Positions 43,119 to 52,520 of a DNA stretch of 64,000 nucleotides are shown piece after piece. How positions within the stretch are numbered: the first letter of the stretch is position 1; every line of letters begins with the position of its first letter. The DNA lies in contig NZ_JAUSQV010000001.1 in NCBI RefSeq assembly GCF_030811475.1, forward strand, positions 248,001 through 312,000, read 5' to 3'. The translations under genes were made by a program, and so were the position numbers. Origin of the DNA: Nakamurella flavida (GTDB lineage Bacteria; Actinomycetota; Actinomycetes; Mycobacteriales; Nakamurellaceae). A model generated the notes under the pieces. That model saw only the letters and a program-made list of their open reading frames with translations. It was not told the DNA's origin and searched no databases.

Positions 43119-44042
43119 ATGACTGCGCTCATCGCCGGACCGTCCGGCCGCGAGGGACGTCCCTTCGGCACCGTGCTGGCCGCGATGGTCACCCCGTTCA
43201 CCGCTGCGGGCGATCTCGACCTCGACGCCACCTCCGCCCTGGCCGAACGCCTCGTCGACGAGGGCAACGACGGCCTGGTCGTCAACGGCACGACCGGCGA
43301 GTCCCCGACGACGAGCGACGACGAGAAGCAACGGGTCGTCCGGGCCGTCGTCGAGGCGGTGGGGGACCGGGCCACGGTGGTCACCGGAGTCGGCACGTCG
43401 GACACGGCGCACTCGATCCGCCTGGCCCGGCAGGCCGAGGCGGCCGGCGCCCACGGCGCGCTCGTGGTGACGCCGTACTACTCGCGCCCGCAGCAGCAGG
43501 GCCTGCTCGCCCACTTCGCGGCCGTCGCCGACGCGACCGAGTTGCCGATCATGCTGTACGACATCCCCGCCCGGTCGGTGGTGGCCATCGAGCCGGACAC
43601 CCTGCTCCGCCTGGCCGAACACCCGCGGATCACCGCGGTGAAGGACGCCAAGGGAGATCTGTACGCCGGTTCGCGGGTGATCGCCGGGTCGGACCTGGCC
43701 TACTACTCGGGCGACGACCCGCTCACGCTGCCCTGGTTGAGCGTCGGCGGGGTCGGGATCGTCAGCATCATCTCCCACGTCGTGGGACCGCACGTCCGGG
43801 CCATGGTGGAGGCCACCGAGCGCGGCGACTACGTCCGGGCCCGCGCCATCCACGAAGCACTGCTCCCCGCGCACGTCGCGATGGGGCGTTGCGGCGGCGG
43901 GGCCGGCCTGGTCTTCGCCAAGGCCGCCCTGCGCCTGCGGGGGTTCGGCGTCGGGGATCCCCGGCTGCCGCAGATCCCCGCCACCCATGAACAGACCGAG
44001 GCTATCGCCCGGGACCTCGATGAGATCGGACCCTTGAGATGA
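43119..44042 (+). CDS. dapA: 4-hydroxy-tetrahydrodipicolinate synthase
   Basis: First committed step of lysine/diaminopimelate synthesis: condenses pyruvate with aspartate semialdehyde. 307 residues, TIM barrel. NGTTGESPTTSDDEK (56-70) holds the Thr pair, VTPYYSRPQQQG the dimer Tyr, LYDIPARS the catalytic Tyr and Arg, and TAVKDAKGD the Schiff-base Lys (about 175). Stop overlaps the RNase J start (ATGA), the conserved dapA-rnj coupling. The start is set by the -10 box seven bases away. Confidence 0.96.
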   Translation: MTALIAGPSGREGRPFGTVLAAMVTPFTAAGDLDLDATSALAERLVDEGNDGLVVNGTTGESPTTSDDEKQRVVRAVVEAVGDRATVVTGVGTSDTAHSIRLARQAEAAGAHGALVVTPYYSRPQQQGLLAHFAAVADATELPIMLYDIPARSVVAIEPDTLLRLAEHPRITAVKDAKGDLYAGSRVIAGSDLAYYSGDDPLTLPWLSVGGVGIVSIISHVVGPHVRAMVEATERGDYVRARAIHEALLPAHVAMGRCGGGAGLVFAKAALRLRGFGVGDPRLPQIPATHEQTEAIARDLDEIGPLR

Positions 44043-45796
44043 GTTCAACCGGACCGGGCGACCGGTCGTACGGCGGCGGCGACCGAGGGGACCGCGGTGG
44101 CCGCGGGGGCGATCGCCCGGCCCGCGCCCCGCTGGCCCCGCCCCGCCTGCCCAAGGGTGCGCTGCGCATGGTCGCGCTGGGCGGCATCGGCGAGATCGGC
44201 CGCAACATGACCGTCTACGAGTACGACGGCCGGCTGCTGATCGTCGACTGCGGGGTGCTGTTCCCCGAGGACGCGCAGCCCGGGGTCGACCTGATCCTGC
44301 CCGACCTCCGCCTGGTGGAGAACCGCGTCGACGACATCGACGCGGTGGTCATCACGCACGGCCACGAGGACCACATCGGGGCCCTGCCGTGGCTGCTGCG
44401 ACTGCGCAAGGACCTCCCGGTCATCGGGGCTCGCTTCTCCCTCGCCCTGATCGCCGCGAAGTGCCGCGAGCACCACATCACCCCGAAGCTGGAGGTGGTG
44501 AAGGAGGGCGAGCGACGGTCGGTCGGCGCCTGGGACCTCGAGTTCTTCGCGGTCAACCACTCCATCCCGGACGCCCTGGCCGTGGCCATCCGCACCCCGG
44601 CCGGCACCGTCCTGCACACCGGCGACATCAAGCTCGATCAGCTCCCGCTCGACGGCCGCCTGACCGACCTGGGCGGCTTCGCCCGGCTCGGTGAGGAGGG
44701 CGTGGATCTGTTCTGCGTCGACTCCACCAACGCCGAGGTCCCCGGGTTCGTCGCCCCCGAGCGCGACATCGGGCCGGTGCTCGACTCGTTCATCGCCAAG
44801 GCCCGGCAGCGGGTCATCGTGGCCTCGTTCGCCTCGCACGTGCACCGGGTCCAGCAGATGCTGGACGCGGCGGAGGCCCATCACCGCAAGGTCGCCTTCG
44901 TCGGCCGGTCGATGGTGCGGAACATGCAGATCGCCCAGGAACTGGGCCTGCTGACGGTGCCGGACGGTCTGGTCCGCTCGTTGGACAAGGTGCTGGAGCT
45001 GCCGCCGGAGCAGGTGCTGCTCATCTCCACCGGGTCGCAGGGCGAGCCGCTGTCCGCGCTGTCCCGGATGTCGCGCGGCGAGCACCGCCAGGTCAACCTC
45101 ATCCAGGGCGACACCGTCATCCTGGCCAGCTCGATGATCCCGGGCAACGAGACCAGCGTCTTCACCGTGATCAACGAGCTCGCCCGGGTGGGCGTGACCG
45201 TCGTCCACCAGGGCGTGGCCAAGGTGCACGTGTCCGGCCACGCCTCGGCCGGCGAGCTGCTCTTCATGTACAACGCGGTCAAGCCGAAGAACGTCATCCC
45301 GGTGCACGGCGAATGGCGCCACCTGCGCGCGCAGGCGAAACTGGCCGTGCTGACCGGGGTTCCGTCCGACCGGGTCATCCTGGCGCCGGACGGCACCGTC
45401 GTCGACCTCATCGACGGCCGCGCCCGGATCTCCGGCCACATCCCCGTCGGCATGGTCTACGTGGACGGCAACGCCGTCGGCGATGTCGGGGAGACCACCC
45501 TGTCCGACCGGCTCGTGCTCGGTGAGGGCGGCTTCATCTCCATCACGGTGGCCATCGACTCGCACACCGGACGGGCCGTCGGCGCGCCGACGATCGCCGG
45601 CCGCGGGTTCTCCGACGATCCGAACGCGTTGGACGCGGTCGTCCCCATCGTCGAGGCGGAGCTCGCCCGCAGCGAGGCCGACGGGATCACCGATCCGCAC
45701 CGCATCGCCCAGTCCGTGCGCCGCGTGGTCGGCCGGTGGGTCGGCGACGTCTACCGTCGCCGCCCGATGATCGTGCCGACCGTGCTGGCCGTCTGA
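44039..45796 (+). CDS. rnj: Ribonuclease J
   Basis: Zinc-dependent 5'-3' exo- and endoribonuclease of the beta-CASP metallo-lactamase family, for rRNA and mRNA maturation. 585 residues. The first 35 are Gly/Arg/Asp-rich (RGDRGGRGGDRP) and probably disordered; then GGIGEIGRNM, HGHEDH (His107-His112), VNHSIPDA, HTGDIKLD, and beta-CASP motifs ISTGSQGEP (about 324-332) and KVHVSGHAS (about 396-404). Coupled to dapA. Confidence 0.97.
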   Translation: MSSTGPGDRSYGGGDRGDRGGRGGDRPARAPLAPPRLPKGALRMVALGGIGEIGRNMTVYEYDGRLLIVDCGVLFPEDAQPGVDLILPDLRLVENRVDDIDAVVITHGHEDHIGALPWLLRLRKDLPVIGARFSLALIAAKCREHHITPKLEVVKEGERRSVGAWDLEFFAVNHSIPDALAVAIRTPAGTVLHTGDIKLDQLPLDGRLTDLGGFARLGEEGVDLFCVDSTNAEVPGFVAPERDIGPVLDSFIAKARQRVIVASFASHVHRVQQMLDAAEAHHRKVAFVGRSMVRNMQIAQELGLLTVPDGLVRSLDKVLELPPEQVLLISTGSQGEPLSALSRMSRGEHRQVNLIQGDTVILASSMIPGNETSVFTVINELARVGVTVVHQGVAKVHVSGHASAGELLFMYNAVKPKNVIPVHGEWRHLRAQAKLAVLTGVPSDRVILAPDGTVVDLIDGRARISGHIPVGMVYVDGNAVGDVGETTLSDRLVLGEGGFISITVAIDSHTGRAVGAPTIAGRGFSDDPNALDAVVPIVEAELARSEADGITDPHRIAQSVRRVVGRWVGDVYRRRPMIVPTVLAV

Positions 45797-45797
45797 G

Positions 45798-46190
45798 ATG
45801 ACGACGGCGGACCGGTCGGCCTCGGACGTCCCGCACGGGTCCGACGAGAGCCAGGGGCTGCTCTACCACTGCGCCACCCAGGCGCAGTGGGCCGATCTGC
45901 AACGGGACGGCGAATCCCGGGTCTCCACCCGGGGTCGCACCCTCGAGCAGGAGGGTTTCATCCACTGCAGCTACGCCGGGCAGGTCGCCGGTGTGCTCGA
46001 GCGCTACTACGCCGACGTGGACGAGCCGATGCTGCTGCTGCGCGTCGATCCGGCCCTGGTCGGCGCGGAGGTCGTGGTGGAGAACGGATTTCCGCACGTC
46101 TACGGCCCGCTGCCCCTGGTCGCCGTGTTCGACACCGTCCCGTTGACTCGCGGCGAACAGGGTTGGGAGCTCCCACTCGCCCCCGAGTGA
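45798..46190 (+). CDS. DUF952 family protein
   Basis: 130 residues; begins one base after the rnj stop and is likely coupled. The DUF952 core starts at LLYHCATQAQWADLQRDGE and runs through EGFIHCSYAGQVAGVLERYYADVDEPMLLLRVDPALV, with FPHVYGPLPLVAVFDTVPL at the end; FIHCS is the family's active-site-like motif, related to an ADP-ribosyl-handling fold. Function not known. Confidence 0.88.
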   Translation: MTTADRSASDVPHGSDESQGLLYHCATQAQWADLQRDGESRVSTRGRTLEQEGFIHCSYAGQVAGVLERYYADVDEPMLLLRVDPALVGAEVVVENGFPHVYGPLPLVAVFDTVPLTRGEQGWELPLAPE

Positions 46191-46421
46191 GCGCTCCCGC
46201 CTCTGTTCGCGGATGTCCTCTGCCGCCCGCACCCCTGGCTCATCCCTCGCACCCACATCCGGTACCGGGAAGAGCCGGGGGTGTGTGCGTTCCGCCCCGG
46301 CACGGGCGGGGTACTCCCGAGGGGGCGGGTCAGCCGTGGGGAGCTTCCGGCCGCCCGATCACGAACCGGCCGCCACGTCCCCGATCCGCGCCACCACCAC
46401 CTGCACCGAGGAGATCCATCC

Positions 46422-47435
46422 ATGACTCTGGAACACCGCACCTTCGGACGACTCAAGCTGACCGGGGCGGCCCACGCCTCGGCCTCGGTGGTGGGCCTGG
46501 GCTGCTGGCAGCTCGGCGCCGACTGGGGTGAGGTCAGCGAGGACGACGCCCTGGCCGTCCTGCGGGCCGCCCACGACAGCGGCGTGACGTTCTTCGACAC
46601 CGCCGATGTCTACGGCGACGGCCGCAGCGAGAAGCTCATCGCCCGGTTCCGGGCCGAGCTCGGGGACGCCGCGGCCGGGATCATGGTCGCCACCAAGGTC
46701 GGTCGGCGCGCCGACCCGTTCGTCGCGGAGACCTACTCCGAGGAGAACCTGCGGGCCTGGGTGGACCGCAGCCGCACCAACCTGCAGACCGACACCCTCG
46801 ACCTCGTCCAATTGCACTGCCCGCCGCCGGCCGTCTACGACATGGACCCGGTGTTCGACACCCTGGCCGAGCTCCGTCAGGAGAACGTCGTGGCCGGATT
46901 CGGGGTGTCGGTGGAGACCACCGCGGAGGCGTTGACGGCCATCGCCCGGCCCGGGGTGGTCAGCGTGCAGATCATCCTCAACGCCTTCCGGCTCAAGCCG
47001 CTCGACGAGGTGCTCCCCGCCGCGATGGAGGCCGGCGTCGGCATCATCGCCCGCGTGCCGCTGGCCAGTGGGCTGCTGTCCGGGAAGTACACCGCCGACA
47101 CGACGTTCGACGAGAACGACCACCGCAACTACAACCGCGACGGGGCCGCGTTCGACGTGGGCGAGACCTTCTCCGGCGTCGACTTCGCCACCGGACTGGC
47201 CGCCGTCGACGAGCTGAGAGCCGATCTGCCCCAGGATGTTCCGCTGCCGCAGGCTGCGCTGCGTTGGATCATCGACCAGCCCGGCGTCACCACCGTGATC
47301 CCCGGGGCCCGCAACGCCGACCAGGCCCGGCGCAACGCCGCGGCGGGGGAGTCCACGCTGCCCGCCGGGTTCGCCGACACCGTGCGCCGGGTCTACGACG
47401 CGCGTATCCGGGAGAGCGTCCACACCCGCTGGTGA
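46422..47435 (+). CDS. Aldo/keto reductase
   Basis: NADPH-dependent oxidoreductase, TIM barrel, 337 residues. Catalytic tetrad visible as Asp/Tyr in FFDTADVYGDGRSE (about 58-71), Lys in MVATKVG (about 93), His in LVQLHCPPP (about 130). The C-terminal IPGARNADQARRN motif (about 288-300) binds the cofactor phosphate. ATG has GAGGAG eight bases upstream. Stands alone after a 231-base gap; substrate unknown. Confidence 0.92.
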   Translation: MTLEHRTFGRLKLTGAAHASASVVGLGCWQLGADWGEVSEDDALAVLRAAHDSGVTFFDTADVYGDGRSEKLIARFRAELGDAAAGIMVATKVGRRADPFVAETYSEENLRAWVDRSRTNLQTDTLDLVQLHCPPPAVYDMDPVFDTLAELRQENVVAGFGVSVETTAEALTAIARPGVVSVQIILNAFRLKPLDEVLPAAMEAGVGIIARVPLASGLLSGKYTADTTFDENDHRNYNRDGAAFDVGETFSGVDFATGLAAVDELRADLPQDVPLPQAALRWIIDQPGVTTVIPGARNADQARRNAAAGESTLPAGFADTVRRVYDARIRESVHTRW

Positions 47436-47436
47436 T

Positions 47437-47477
47437 CCCGGCGGGCCGGCGCTCCGCGCATCACGGCTCCCGCCGGG
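47437..47477. terminator. Stem between convergent AKR and TIMP-like genes
   Basis: CCCGGCGGG (47437-47445) pairs with CCCGCCGGG (47469-47477); the right arm lies in the last codons of the convergent gene. Loop of 23 bases, so a moderate candidate. Confidence 0.45.
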
Positions 47478-48075
47478 AGCGTCGGTTCAGGGCGAGGACG
47501 CCGGACCCGAGCACCGCGGCCACCAACGCCGCGACGACGGCGATTCGGGGTCCCGTCCACGAACCGGAGTCCGCGTCCTCCTGCGCCCGTTCGGTGGCCG
47601 CCCGGGCGTCGAACACGCTCTGCATGTCGTCCGCCGGCGGCTCGGCCGGGCCGAGGGCGGCCAGGTCGGTCGCAGCCACGGCGGCCAGGGGCGCGGTGCC
47701 GCTGCACAGGTGGGTGCTGATCCGACCGTCGGCGATCGTGCCGAGCACCAGGTACGGCCGGCCGGCGCGCAGGGCGATGCCGCAGGAGGCCTCGGACAGC
47801 GCCGAGTCGACCTCGACCGTGGCGGTGACCGGACCCCGGTGGACCGCGTCGACGCTGAACGACCAGTGCACCGGGGCGTCGGAGGACTGCAGGCCGTCGA
47901 CCGGGAGCGGGACGTCCGCGGCGGTGGGGGTGCCGGTGAAGATGATGTCGGCCCTGGCCTGCTGGGCCGAGAACGGTTCGTTCGTGCAGCTGCACGCCGC
48001 GGCGGTCCCCGGGACCAGGAGGGTCACCGACCCGGCCAGGATCGCGCCGATCATCAGGAGGACCAGACGCCTCAT
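47461..48075 (-). CDS. Secreted TIMP/NTR-like protein with C-terminal anchor
   Basis: 204 residues. Signal peptide cut near AAA-CSC, giving a mature N-terminus of Cys-Ser-Cys, the hallmark of the netrin/TIMP-like domain in bacterial exported proteins (ACSCTNEPFSAQQARADIIFTGTPT). Further Cys residues (SEASCGIAL, ISTHLCSGT) can form the two disulfides. The C-terminus has one membrane helix (about 174-195) and RRSRREP inside. Role unknown. The preceding 225 bases hold a nine-pair hairpin (48102-48126) but no gene. Confidence 0.75.
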   Translation of the reverse strand: MRRLVLLMIGAILAGSVTLLVPGTAAACSCTNEPFSAQQARADIIFTGTPTAADVPLPVDGLQSSDAPVHWSFSVDAVHRGPVTATVEVDSALSEASCGIALRAGRPYLVLGTIADGRISTHLCSGTAPLAAVAATDLAALGPAEPPADDMQSVFDARAATERAQEDADSGSWTGPRIAVVAALVAAVLGSGVLALNRRSRREP

Positions 48076-48300
48076 CGGTTCCTCCGTTCCGCGTCGGCGC
48101 TCCTGTCCGGTTCCGCTCCGGACAGGGTGGGCGCACCGTCGTGCCGGGTGATCCGGCCGGCCCGTCCCGCACCATCGTGGGAGACGGGTCGGTTGCCGGC
48201 CACTCCAGGGATGACCGGCAGATCCCCCGCCGGGAGGACGGAAGGCGGCGCCGAGAGGTTGCCGGGCGGCGACGGGGGGAGTCGCCGCCCCGGCGTGACC

Positions 48301-49434
48301 TCAGTACCGGCCGCTGGACGCGACCTCCGGGTCGAAGGCCAGTCGGTAGCCGCGCTTGACCACGGTCTGGATGATGCGGGGCTCGCCGAGGGCGGTTCGC
48401 AGTCGGCCGATGGCCACCTCGATGGCGTGGTCGTCGGCGGATCCGCCGGGGAGGACGGCGGACAGCTCGGCCCGGGTGTGCACCTGGCCGGGGTGTTCGA
48501 CGAGGGAGCGCAGCAGGGCCATGCCGCTGGGCCCGGGGCTGACGAAGCGGTCGTCGATCAACACACCGGTGCCCCGCAGCTCGAGCGTGTGCCCGGCGGC
48601 AACGACCCGACGGGCGAACCGGGCGGGGACCTGCACGGAGATCTCCCGGACCATCGCGCCCAGCCGGGACCGGTTGGGCTGCACCACGGGGATGCCGGCG
48701 CGGTCCAGCGGGGCGGCCGTGACCGGCCCCACCGCCACCGCCAGCACCTCGGAGTGCAGGGCGTCCCGGACCTGATCGCCCAGGCCGAGCTCGTCGGCGA
48801 TCTGCAGGAAGCTCACCGCGGCCGGCGCGCTGGTGAAGGTGAGTGCCTGCATCTCCCGCGCGGCGACCTGCTGGCAGAGCTTCACCAGGGGGGCGGTGTC
48901 GACCGGCAACGTCCAGCGGTAGACCTGGATCTGCTCGACGGTGGCGCCCGCCTCGTGCAGCACGTCCACCATGTCCGGCAGCGGTTCACCGTGCAGCTGG
49001 ATGGCCACCCGCCGGCCCTGCAGGTCCATGGTCAGCAGTCGTTCCAGCACCTCGGTGGACGACTCGGACTCCGGCGACCACTCGCCGAACAGGCCGGCCG
49101 CGTGCATCGCCCCGACCACCTTCGGGCCACGGGCGAGAAGGGTCGCCCGCTTCAGCACGTCCAGCAGGCCCTCGCCGAGGCCCCAGCCGTCGGCCGCCTC
49201 GATCCACCCGCGGAAACCGATGCCCGTCGTGGCGACCACGATGTCCGGCGGCGCGTCCACGCAGGCCTGGGTGGCCCGGCGGAGTTCGTCGTCGTTCTCC
49301 AGCGGCACGATGCGGATGGCGGGGCCGTAGAGCACGGTCGCCCCGCGGCGGGCCAACGCGGCCCCGAACTCCTCCCGCCGGCGGGCGGCGGTGATGCCGA
49401 TGGTGAATCCCGCCAGGGAGCTGACGTCAGCCAC
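48301..49434 (-). CDS. nnaR: HemD-like winged-helix nitrate regulator (NnaR type)
   Basis: 377 residues: an N-terminal uroporphyrinogen-III synthase-like domain (about 5-265; FTIGITAARRREEFGAALARRGATVLYGPAIRIVPL and QALTFTSAPAAVSFL) joined to a C-terminal OmpR/PhoB-type winged helix (about 275-370; LVEHPGQVHTRAELSAVL...HAIEVAIGRLRTALGEPRIIQTVVKRGYRL). This is the architecture of NnaR in Streptomyces and Mycobacterium, which activates nitrate/nitrite assimilation with GlnR. The gene is divergent from the nitrate reductase operon. A receiver-like role for the HemD half, sensing a tetrapyrrole, is a hypothesis. GTG with GAGG six bases upstream. Confidence 0.88.
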   Translation of the reverse strand: MADVSSLAGFTIGITAARRREEFGAALARRGATVLYGPAIRIVPLENDDELRRATQACVDAPPDIVVATTGIGFRGWIEAADGWGLGEGLLDVLKRATLLARGPKVVGAMHAAGLFGEWSPESESSTEVLERLLTMDLQGRRVAIQLHGEPLPDMVDVLHEAGATVEQIQVYRWTLPVDTAPLVKLCQQVAAREMQALTFTSAPAAVSFLQIADELGLGDQVRDALHSEVLAVAVGPVTAAPLDRAGIPVVQPNRSRLGAMVREISVQVPARFARRVVAAGHTLELRGTGVLIDDRFVSPGPSGMALLRSLVEHPGQVHTRAELSAVLPGGSADDHAIEVAIGRLRTALGEPRIIQTVVKRGYRLAFDPEVASSGRY

Positions 49435-49862
49435 GACGGACCTCGGGCTGGAGCTGGGTCGGCATGAACGGAAGTATCCCCATCCCATGTTTCCGGCGTG
49501 GGTCCTCGGCCCCGGGGCACGGGCTGTCCCGCTCCCTACCCCGGGCGACCACCGGATCTGCCGACCACCGGAACGCTGCCGGCGGTACCTCACAGCGACG
49601 GACCGTCGCCCTGTGCGCAGATCGGTACCAACGGGTAACGCGGGCGCAACCAGCGCCCGAGGGCGGGCGGACACCATGGGACCACTCCACCGGGTGATGG
49701 CTGCCCGGGGGGACACGGCGGTCCGGGCGGTCCGGCAGCCGTGGGCGCCGCCCCGACCGCCACGGCCCGACGGAGTCGCCGTGTCCACCCCCGATGTCCG
49801 CCGCTCGTCCCGTCCAGCCGCCGCCGCGCCCTGGGGGGCCGCACTCCGTGAGGGGGTCGCCC
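49435..49862. other. Divergent control region nnaR / nitrate operon
   Basis: 428 bases with no recognisable gene. It holds a direct repeat GACCACCGGA at 49547-49556 and 49563-49572 (16-bp period), a candidate NnaR site, and a GlnR-like box at 49635-49650. The ribosome site GAGGGGG precedes the nitrate reductase GTG. Confidence 0.5.
49635..49650 (+). promoter_or_regulatory. GlnR-like box
   Basis: GTAAC, six bases, then GCAAC: one mismatch from the actinobacterial GlnR half-site gTnAC-n6-GAAAC. It sits about 210 bases before the nitrate reductase start, as expected for nitrogen control. Confidence 0.5.
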
Positions 49863-52520
49863 GTGTCCGTCGCCCTGCCCCTTCCCACCCGCGGGGCGCC
49901 GTCCCCCGGGCGTGACATCCCGACCGACAGCCCGACCGACAGCCCGACCGACACCCATTGCCCCTACTGCTCGTTCCAGTGCGGCATCACCCTGGTGGCC
50001 GGCAGTCGTCCGGCCACCCTGCAGCCGCAGGAGGACTTCCCGACCAACCGCGGGGGACTGTGCTCCAAGGGGTGGAACGCCACCGAGCTGCTCGACCACC
50101 CCGACCGGCTGCTCACCCCGCTGGTCCGCGCCGTACCCGGCGATCGCTCCAGTGCGCTGCGCCCGGCCACCTGGGACGAGGCGCTGGGCCGCGTCGTCGA
50201 CGGGATCACCGCGAGTCAGCAGCGGTACGGGCGCGACTCGATCGGGGTGTTCGGCGGCGGTGGGCTGACCAACGAGAAGGCCTACAGCCTGGGCAAATTT
50301 GCGCGGGTCGCCCTGCGGACCGCGATGATCGACTACAACGGTCGGTTCTGCATGTCGTCCTCGGCCACCGCCGGGAACAAGGCGTTCGGGGTCGACCGGG
50401 GCATGCCGTTCCCGGTCTCCGACATCGGCGAGACTGCGGCCATCCTGCTCGTCGGGGCCAACCCGGCCGACACCATGCCGCCGGCCATGCAGTGGTTCGA
50501 CGCGGGACGCGCCGCGGGGGCGCAGCACATCGTGGTGGACCCCCGCCGCACCTCCACCGCCCAGGGCGCCTCGGTCCACCTGCGGCCCACCCCCGGCACC
50601 GATCTCGCCCTGGCCAACGGCCTCCTACACCTGGCCATCCGCGAGGGTTACGTCGACCAGGCCTACATCGACGCCCGCACCACGGGTTTCGCCGCCGTGC
50701 GGGCCGGTGTCCGGTCGTTCTGGCCCGACCGGGTCGAGCGCATCACCGGCATCGCCGTGGACGATCTGCGCCGCACCGTGCAGATCCTCGCCGAGGCTCC
50801 CTCGGCGATGATCCTCACCGCCCGCGGTGCCGAGCAGCACTCCAACGGCACCGACACCGCGCAGGCGTTCATCAACCTGGCCCTGGCGCTCGGTCTGCCC
50901 GGCAAGCCGTTCTCCGGGTACGGCACCATCACCGGTCAGGGCAACGGACAGGGCGGCCGGGAGCACGGCCAGAAGGCCGACCAGCTGCCCGGGTACCGGC
51001 GGTTGGACGACCCCGCCGCGCGCGCCCACGTCGCCGCCGTCTGGGGGATCGACCCGGCCGAGCTGCCCCGCCCCGGGAAGTCCGCGTTCGAGATGCTCGA
51101 CGCCATCGGCACTCCCGACGGCGTCCGGGTCCTGATGGTGATGGCGTCCAACCTCGTCGTCTCGGCCCCGGACGCCAACCGCGTCGCCGATCGCCTCGCC
51201 GCGTTGGACCTGCTCGTGGTGTCCGACATCTTCCTGTCCGAGACCGCGGCCCGCGCCGACGTCGTCCTGCCGACTGCCCAGTGGGCCGAGGAGGAGGGCA
51301 CGATGACCAACTTCGAGGGCCGGGTCATCCACCGCCGTCAGGCCCTGCCGCCGCCCGCCGGCGTGCTCGACGACCTGCAGCTGATGATCGAACTGGCCCG
51401 CCGGCTCGACCGCGGGCAGTACTTCTCCGCCGACCCGCGCACCGTGTTCGACGAACTGCGCCGGGCCAGCGCCGGTGGCATCGCCGACTACGCCGGCATC
51501 AGCTACGAGCGCATCGACGCCGAGCAGGGCGTGTTCTGGCCCTGCCCGACCGACGAGCACCCGGGCACACCGCGGATGTTCCTCGAGCGGTTCCCCACGC
51601 CGGACGGACGGGCCCGCTTCATCCGGGTCGAGCACCGTGACCCGGCCGAGATGCCCGATGCCGACTACCCCTTCGCGCTCACCACCGGGCGGCTGCTCAC
51701 CCAGTACCAGTCGGGCACGCAGACCCGGCGCAACAACGCCCGCATGGTGCCGGACCCGTGCGTGCAGCTGCACCCGGACCTCGCCCGCGGGCAGGGCATC
51801 GGGGCCGGCGACATCGTCGAGGTGCGCACCCGCCGCGGCGCCGCCCGGTTCCGGGCCCAGCTCGACGACGGCATCCGCCGCGACACCGTGTTCGTCCCGT
51901 TCCACTGGGGCGGCGCGTCCAACGCGAACACCCTGACCCTGGCCGCGCTCGACCCGTACTCGCGCATGCCCGAGTTCAAGGTGTGCGCGGCCGCCCTGGA
52001 GCGCGTCGGGGATTCCGACGACACGCACCTGCTGCAGCAGGTCCCCGAGCGGCCCGTCGCCGTCACCGCACGTCGGCCCACGCGACCCCCCTCCACCGCC
52101 GCCCGGGTCCGCTCCCCGTCCCGTCCGCAGAGCACATCGCCGATCACGTCCTCGACCAGCAAGGGAAGCCGCATGCACACCAAGAACCGTTTCCTGCAGG
52201 GCATCTACGCCTTCACCGGCCAGGGCATCGACAAGCCCGCCGTCCTGCACGCCGATCTGACCTACCTGGTCCCGGACGGGTCGGTGGCCCAGGCGTTGTA
52301 CTTCCGCGGCGGGAACACCTCCGACGAGCTGGTCGTCGCGGTACTCATGCGCGACGGCGTCCCGATGCGCTACTTCCCGATCGGTGCCAAGAGCGACGTG
52401 CACATCCCGCTGCGGGTGGTCGAGGACATGGAGGGCGGCACCGCCGTCGAGCTGTACCTGGCCGCGCCGGACGGCGTGAGCGGCACCGTCGTCCTCGATC
52501 TGGGTCTGGTCGAGGTCTGA
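49863..52520 (+). CDS. Assimilatory nitrate reductase fused to a C-terminal module
   Basis: Molybdopterin enzyme that reduces nitrate to nitrite in the cytoplasm. 885 residues. Asp/Pro/Thr repeats (P-T-D-S three times) precede the [4Fe-4S] motif Cys33-x2-Cys36-x3-Cys40 ... Cys67. Molybdopterin oxidoreductase domain about 75-560 (GGGGLTNEKAYSLGKFAR, NPADTMPPAMQW, AEEEGTMTNFEGR), and a C-terminal molydopterin dinucleotide-binding barrel about 600-725 (TTGRLLTQYQSGTQTRR). After a Ser/Thr/Pro/Arg linker (about 740-770) a distinct 115-residue module follows without a stop codon. GTG with GAGGGGG six bases upstream. Its stop overlaps the nirB start (TGATG). Electron donor would be ferredoxin or NirB-type reductase. 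Confidence 0.9.
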   Translation: MSVALPLPTRGAPSPGRDIPTDSPTDSPTDTHCPYCSFQCGITLVAGSRPATLQPQEDFPTNRGGLCSKGWNATELLDHPDRLLTPLVRAVPGDRSSALRPATWDEALGRVVDGITASQQRYGRDSIGVFGGGGLTNEKAYSLGKFARVALRTAMIDYNGRFCMSSSATAGNKAFGVDRGMPFPVSDIGETAAILLVGANPADTMPPAMQWFDAGRAAGAQHIVVDPRRTSTAQGASVHLRPTPGTDLALANGLLHLAIREGYVDQAYIDARTTGFAAVRAGVRSFWPDRVERITGIAVDDLRRTVQILAEAPSAMILTARGAEQHSNGTDTAQAFINLALALGLPGKPFSGYGTITGQGNGQGGREHGQKADQLPGYRRLDDPAARAHVAAVWGIDPAELPRPGKSAFEMLDAIGTPDGVRVLMVMASNLVVSAPDANRVADRLAALDLLVVSDIFLSETAARADVVLPTAQWAEEEGTMTNFEGRVIHRRQALPPPAGVLDDLQLMIELARRLDRGQYFSADPRTVFDELRRASAGGIADYAGISYERIDAEQGVFWPCPTDEHPGTPRMFLERFPTPDGRARFIRVEHRDPAEMPDADYPFALTTGRLLTQYQSGTQTRRNNARMVPDPCVQLHPDLARGQGIGAGDIVEVRTRRGAARFRAQLDDGIRRDTVFVPFHWGGASNANTLTLAALDPYSRMPEFKVCAAALERVGDSDDTHLLQQVPERPVAVTARRPTRPPSTAARVRSPSRPQSTSPITSSTSKGSRMHTKNRFLQGIYAFTGQGIDKPAVLHADLTYLVPDGSVAQALYFRGGNTSDELVVAVLMRDGVPMRYFPIGAKSDVHIPLRVVEDMEGGTAVELYLAAPDGVSGTVVLDLGLVEV
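49919..49954 (+). repeat. 12-bp tandem repeat
   Basis: Three units of CCCGACCGACAG (last base C in the third) encode the Pro-Thr-Asp-Ser repeats at the N-terminus of the nitrate reductase. Confidence 0.85.
52173..52520 (+). CDS. C-terminal module of nitrate reductase, possible separate small protein
   Basis: 115 residues from an internal ATG in the same frame as the nitrate reductase, with AAGGGAAG five bases upstream, so it could also be made separately. Sequence starts HTKNRFLQGIYAFTGQGIDKPAVL and is beta-rich: QALYFRGGNTSDELVVAVLMRDGVPMRYFPIG and MEGGTAVELYLAAPDGVSGTVVLDLGLVEV. I think homologues occur as a free-standing small gene next to nirB in other actinobacteria; function unknown, perhaps an assembly or electron-transfer partner of the reductase. 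Confidence 0.6.
   Translation: MHTKNRFLQGIYAFTGQGIDKPAVLHADLTYLVPDGSVAQALYFRGGNTSDELVVAVLMRDGVPMRYFPIGAKSDVHIPLRVVEDMEGGTAVELYLAAPDGVSGTVVLDLGLVEV

Noticed and set aside
41316-44048. 910-residue minus-strand frame
   Set aside because: Runs antisense across four well-supported genes (end of the secreted protein, sortase, TIGR03085, dapA).
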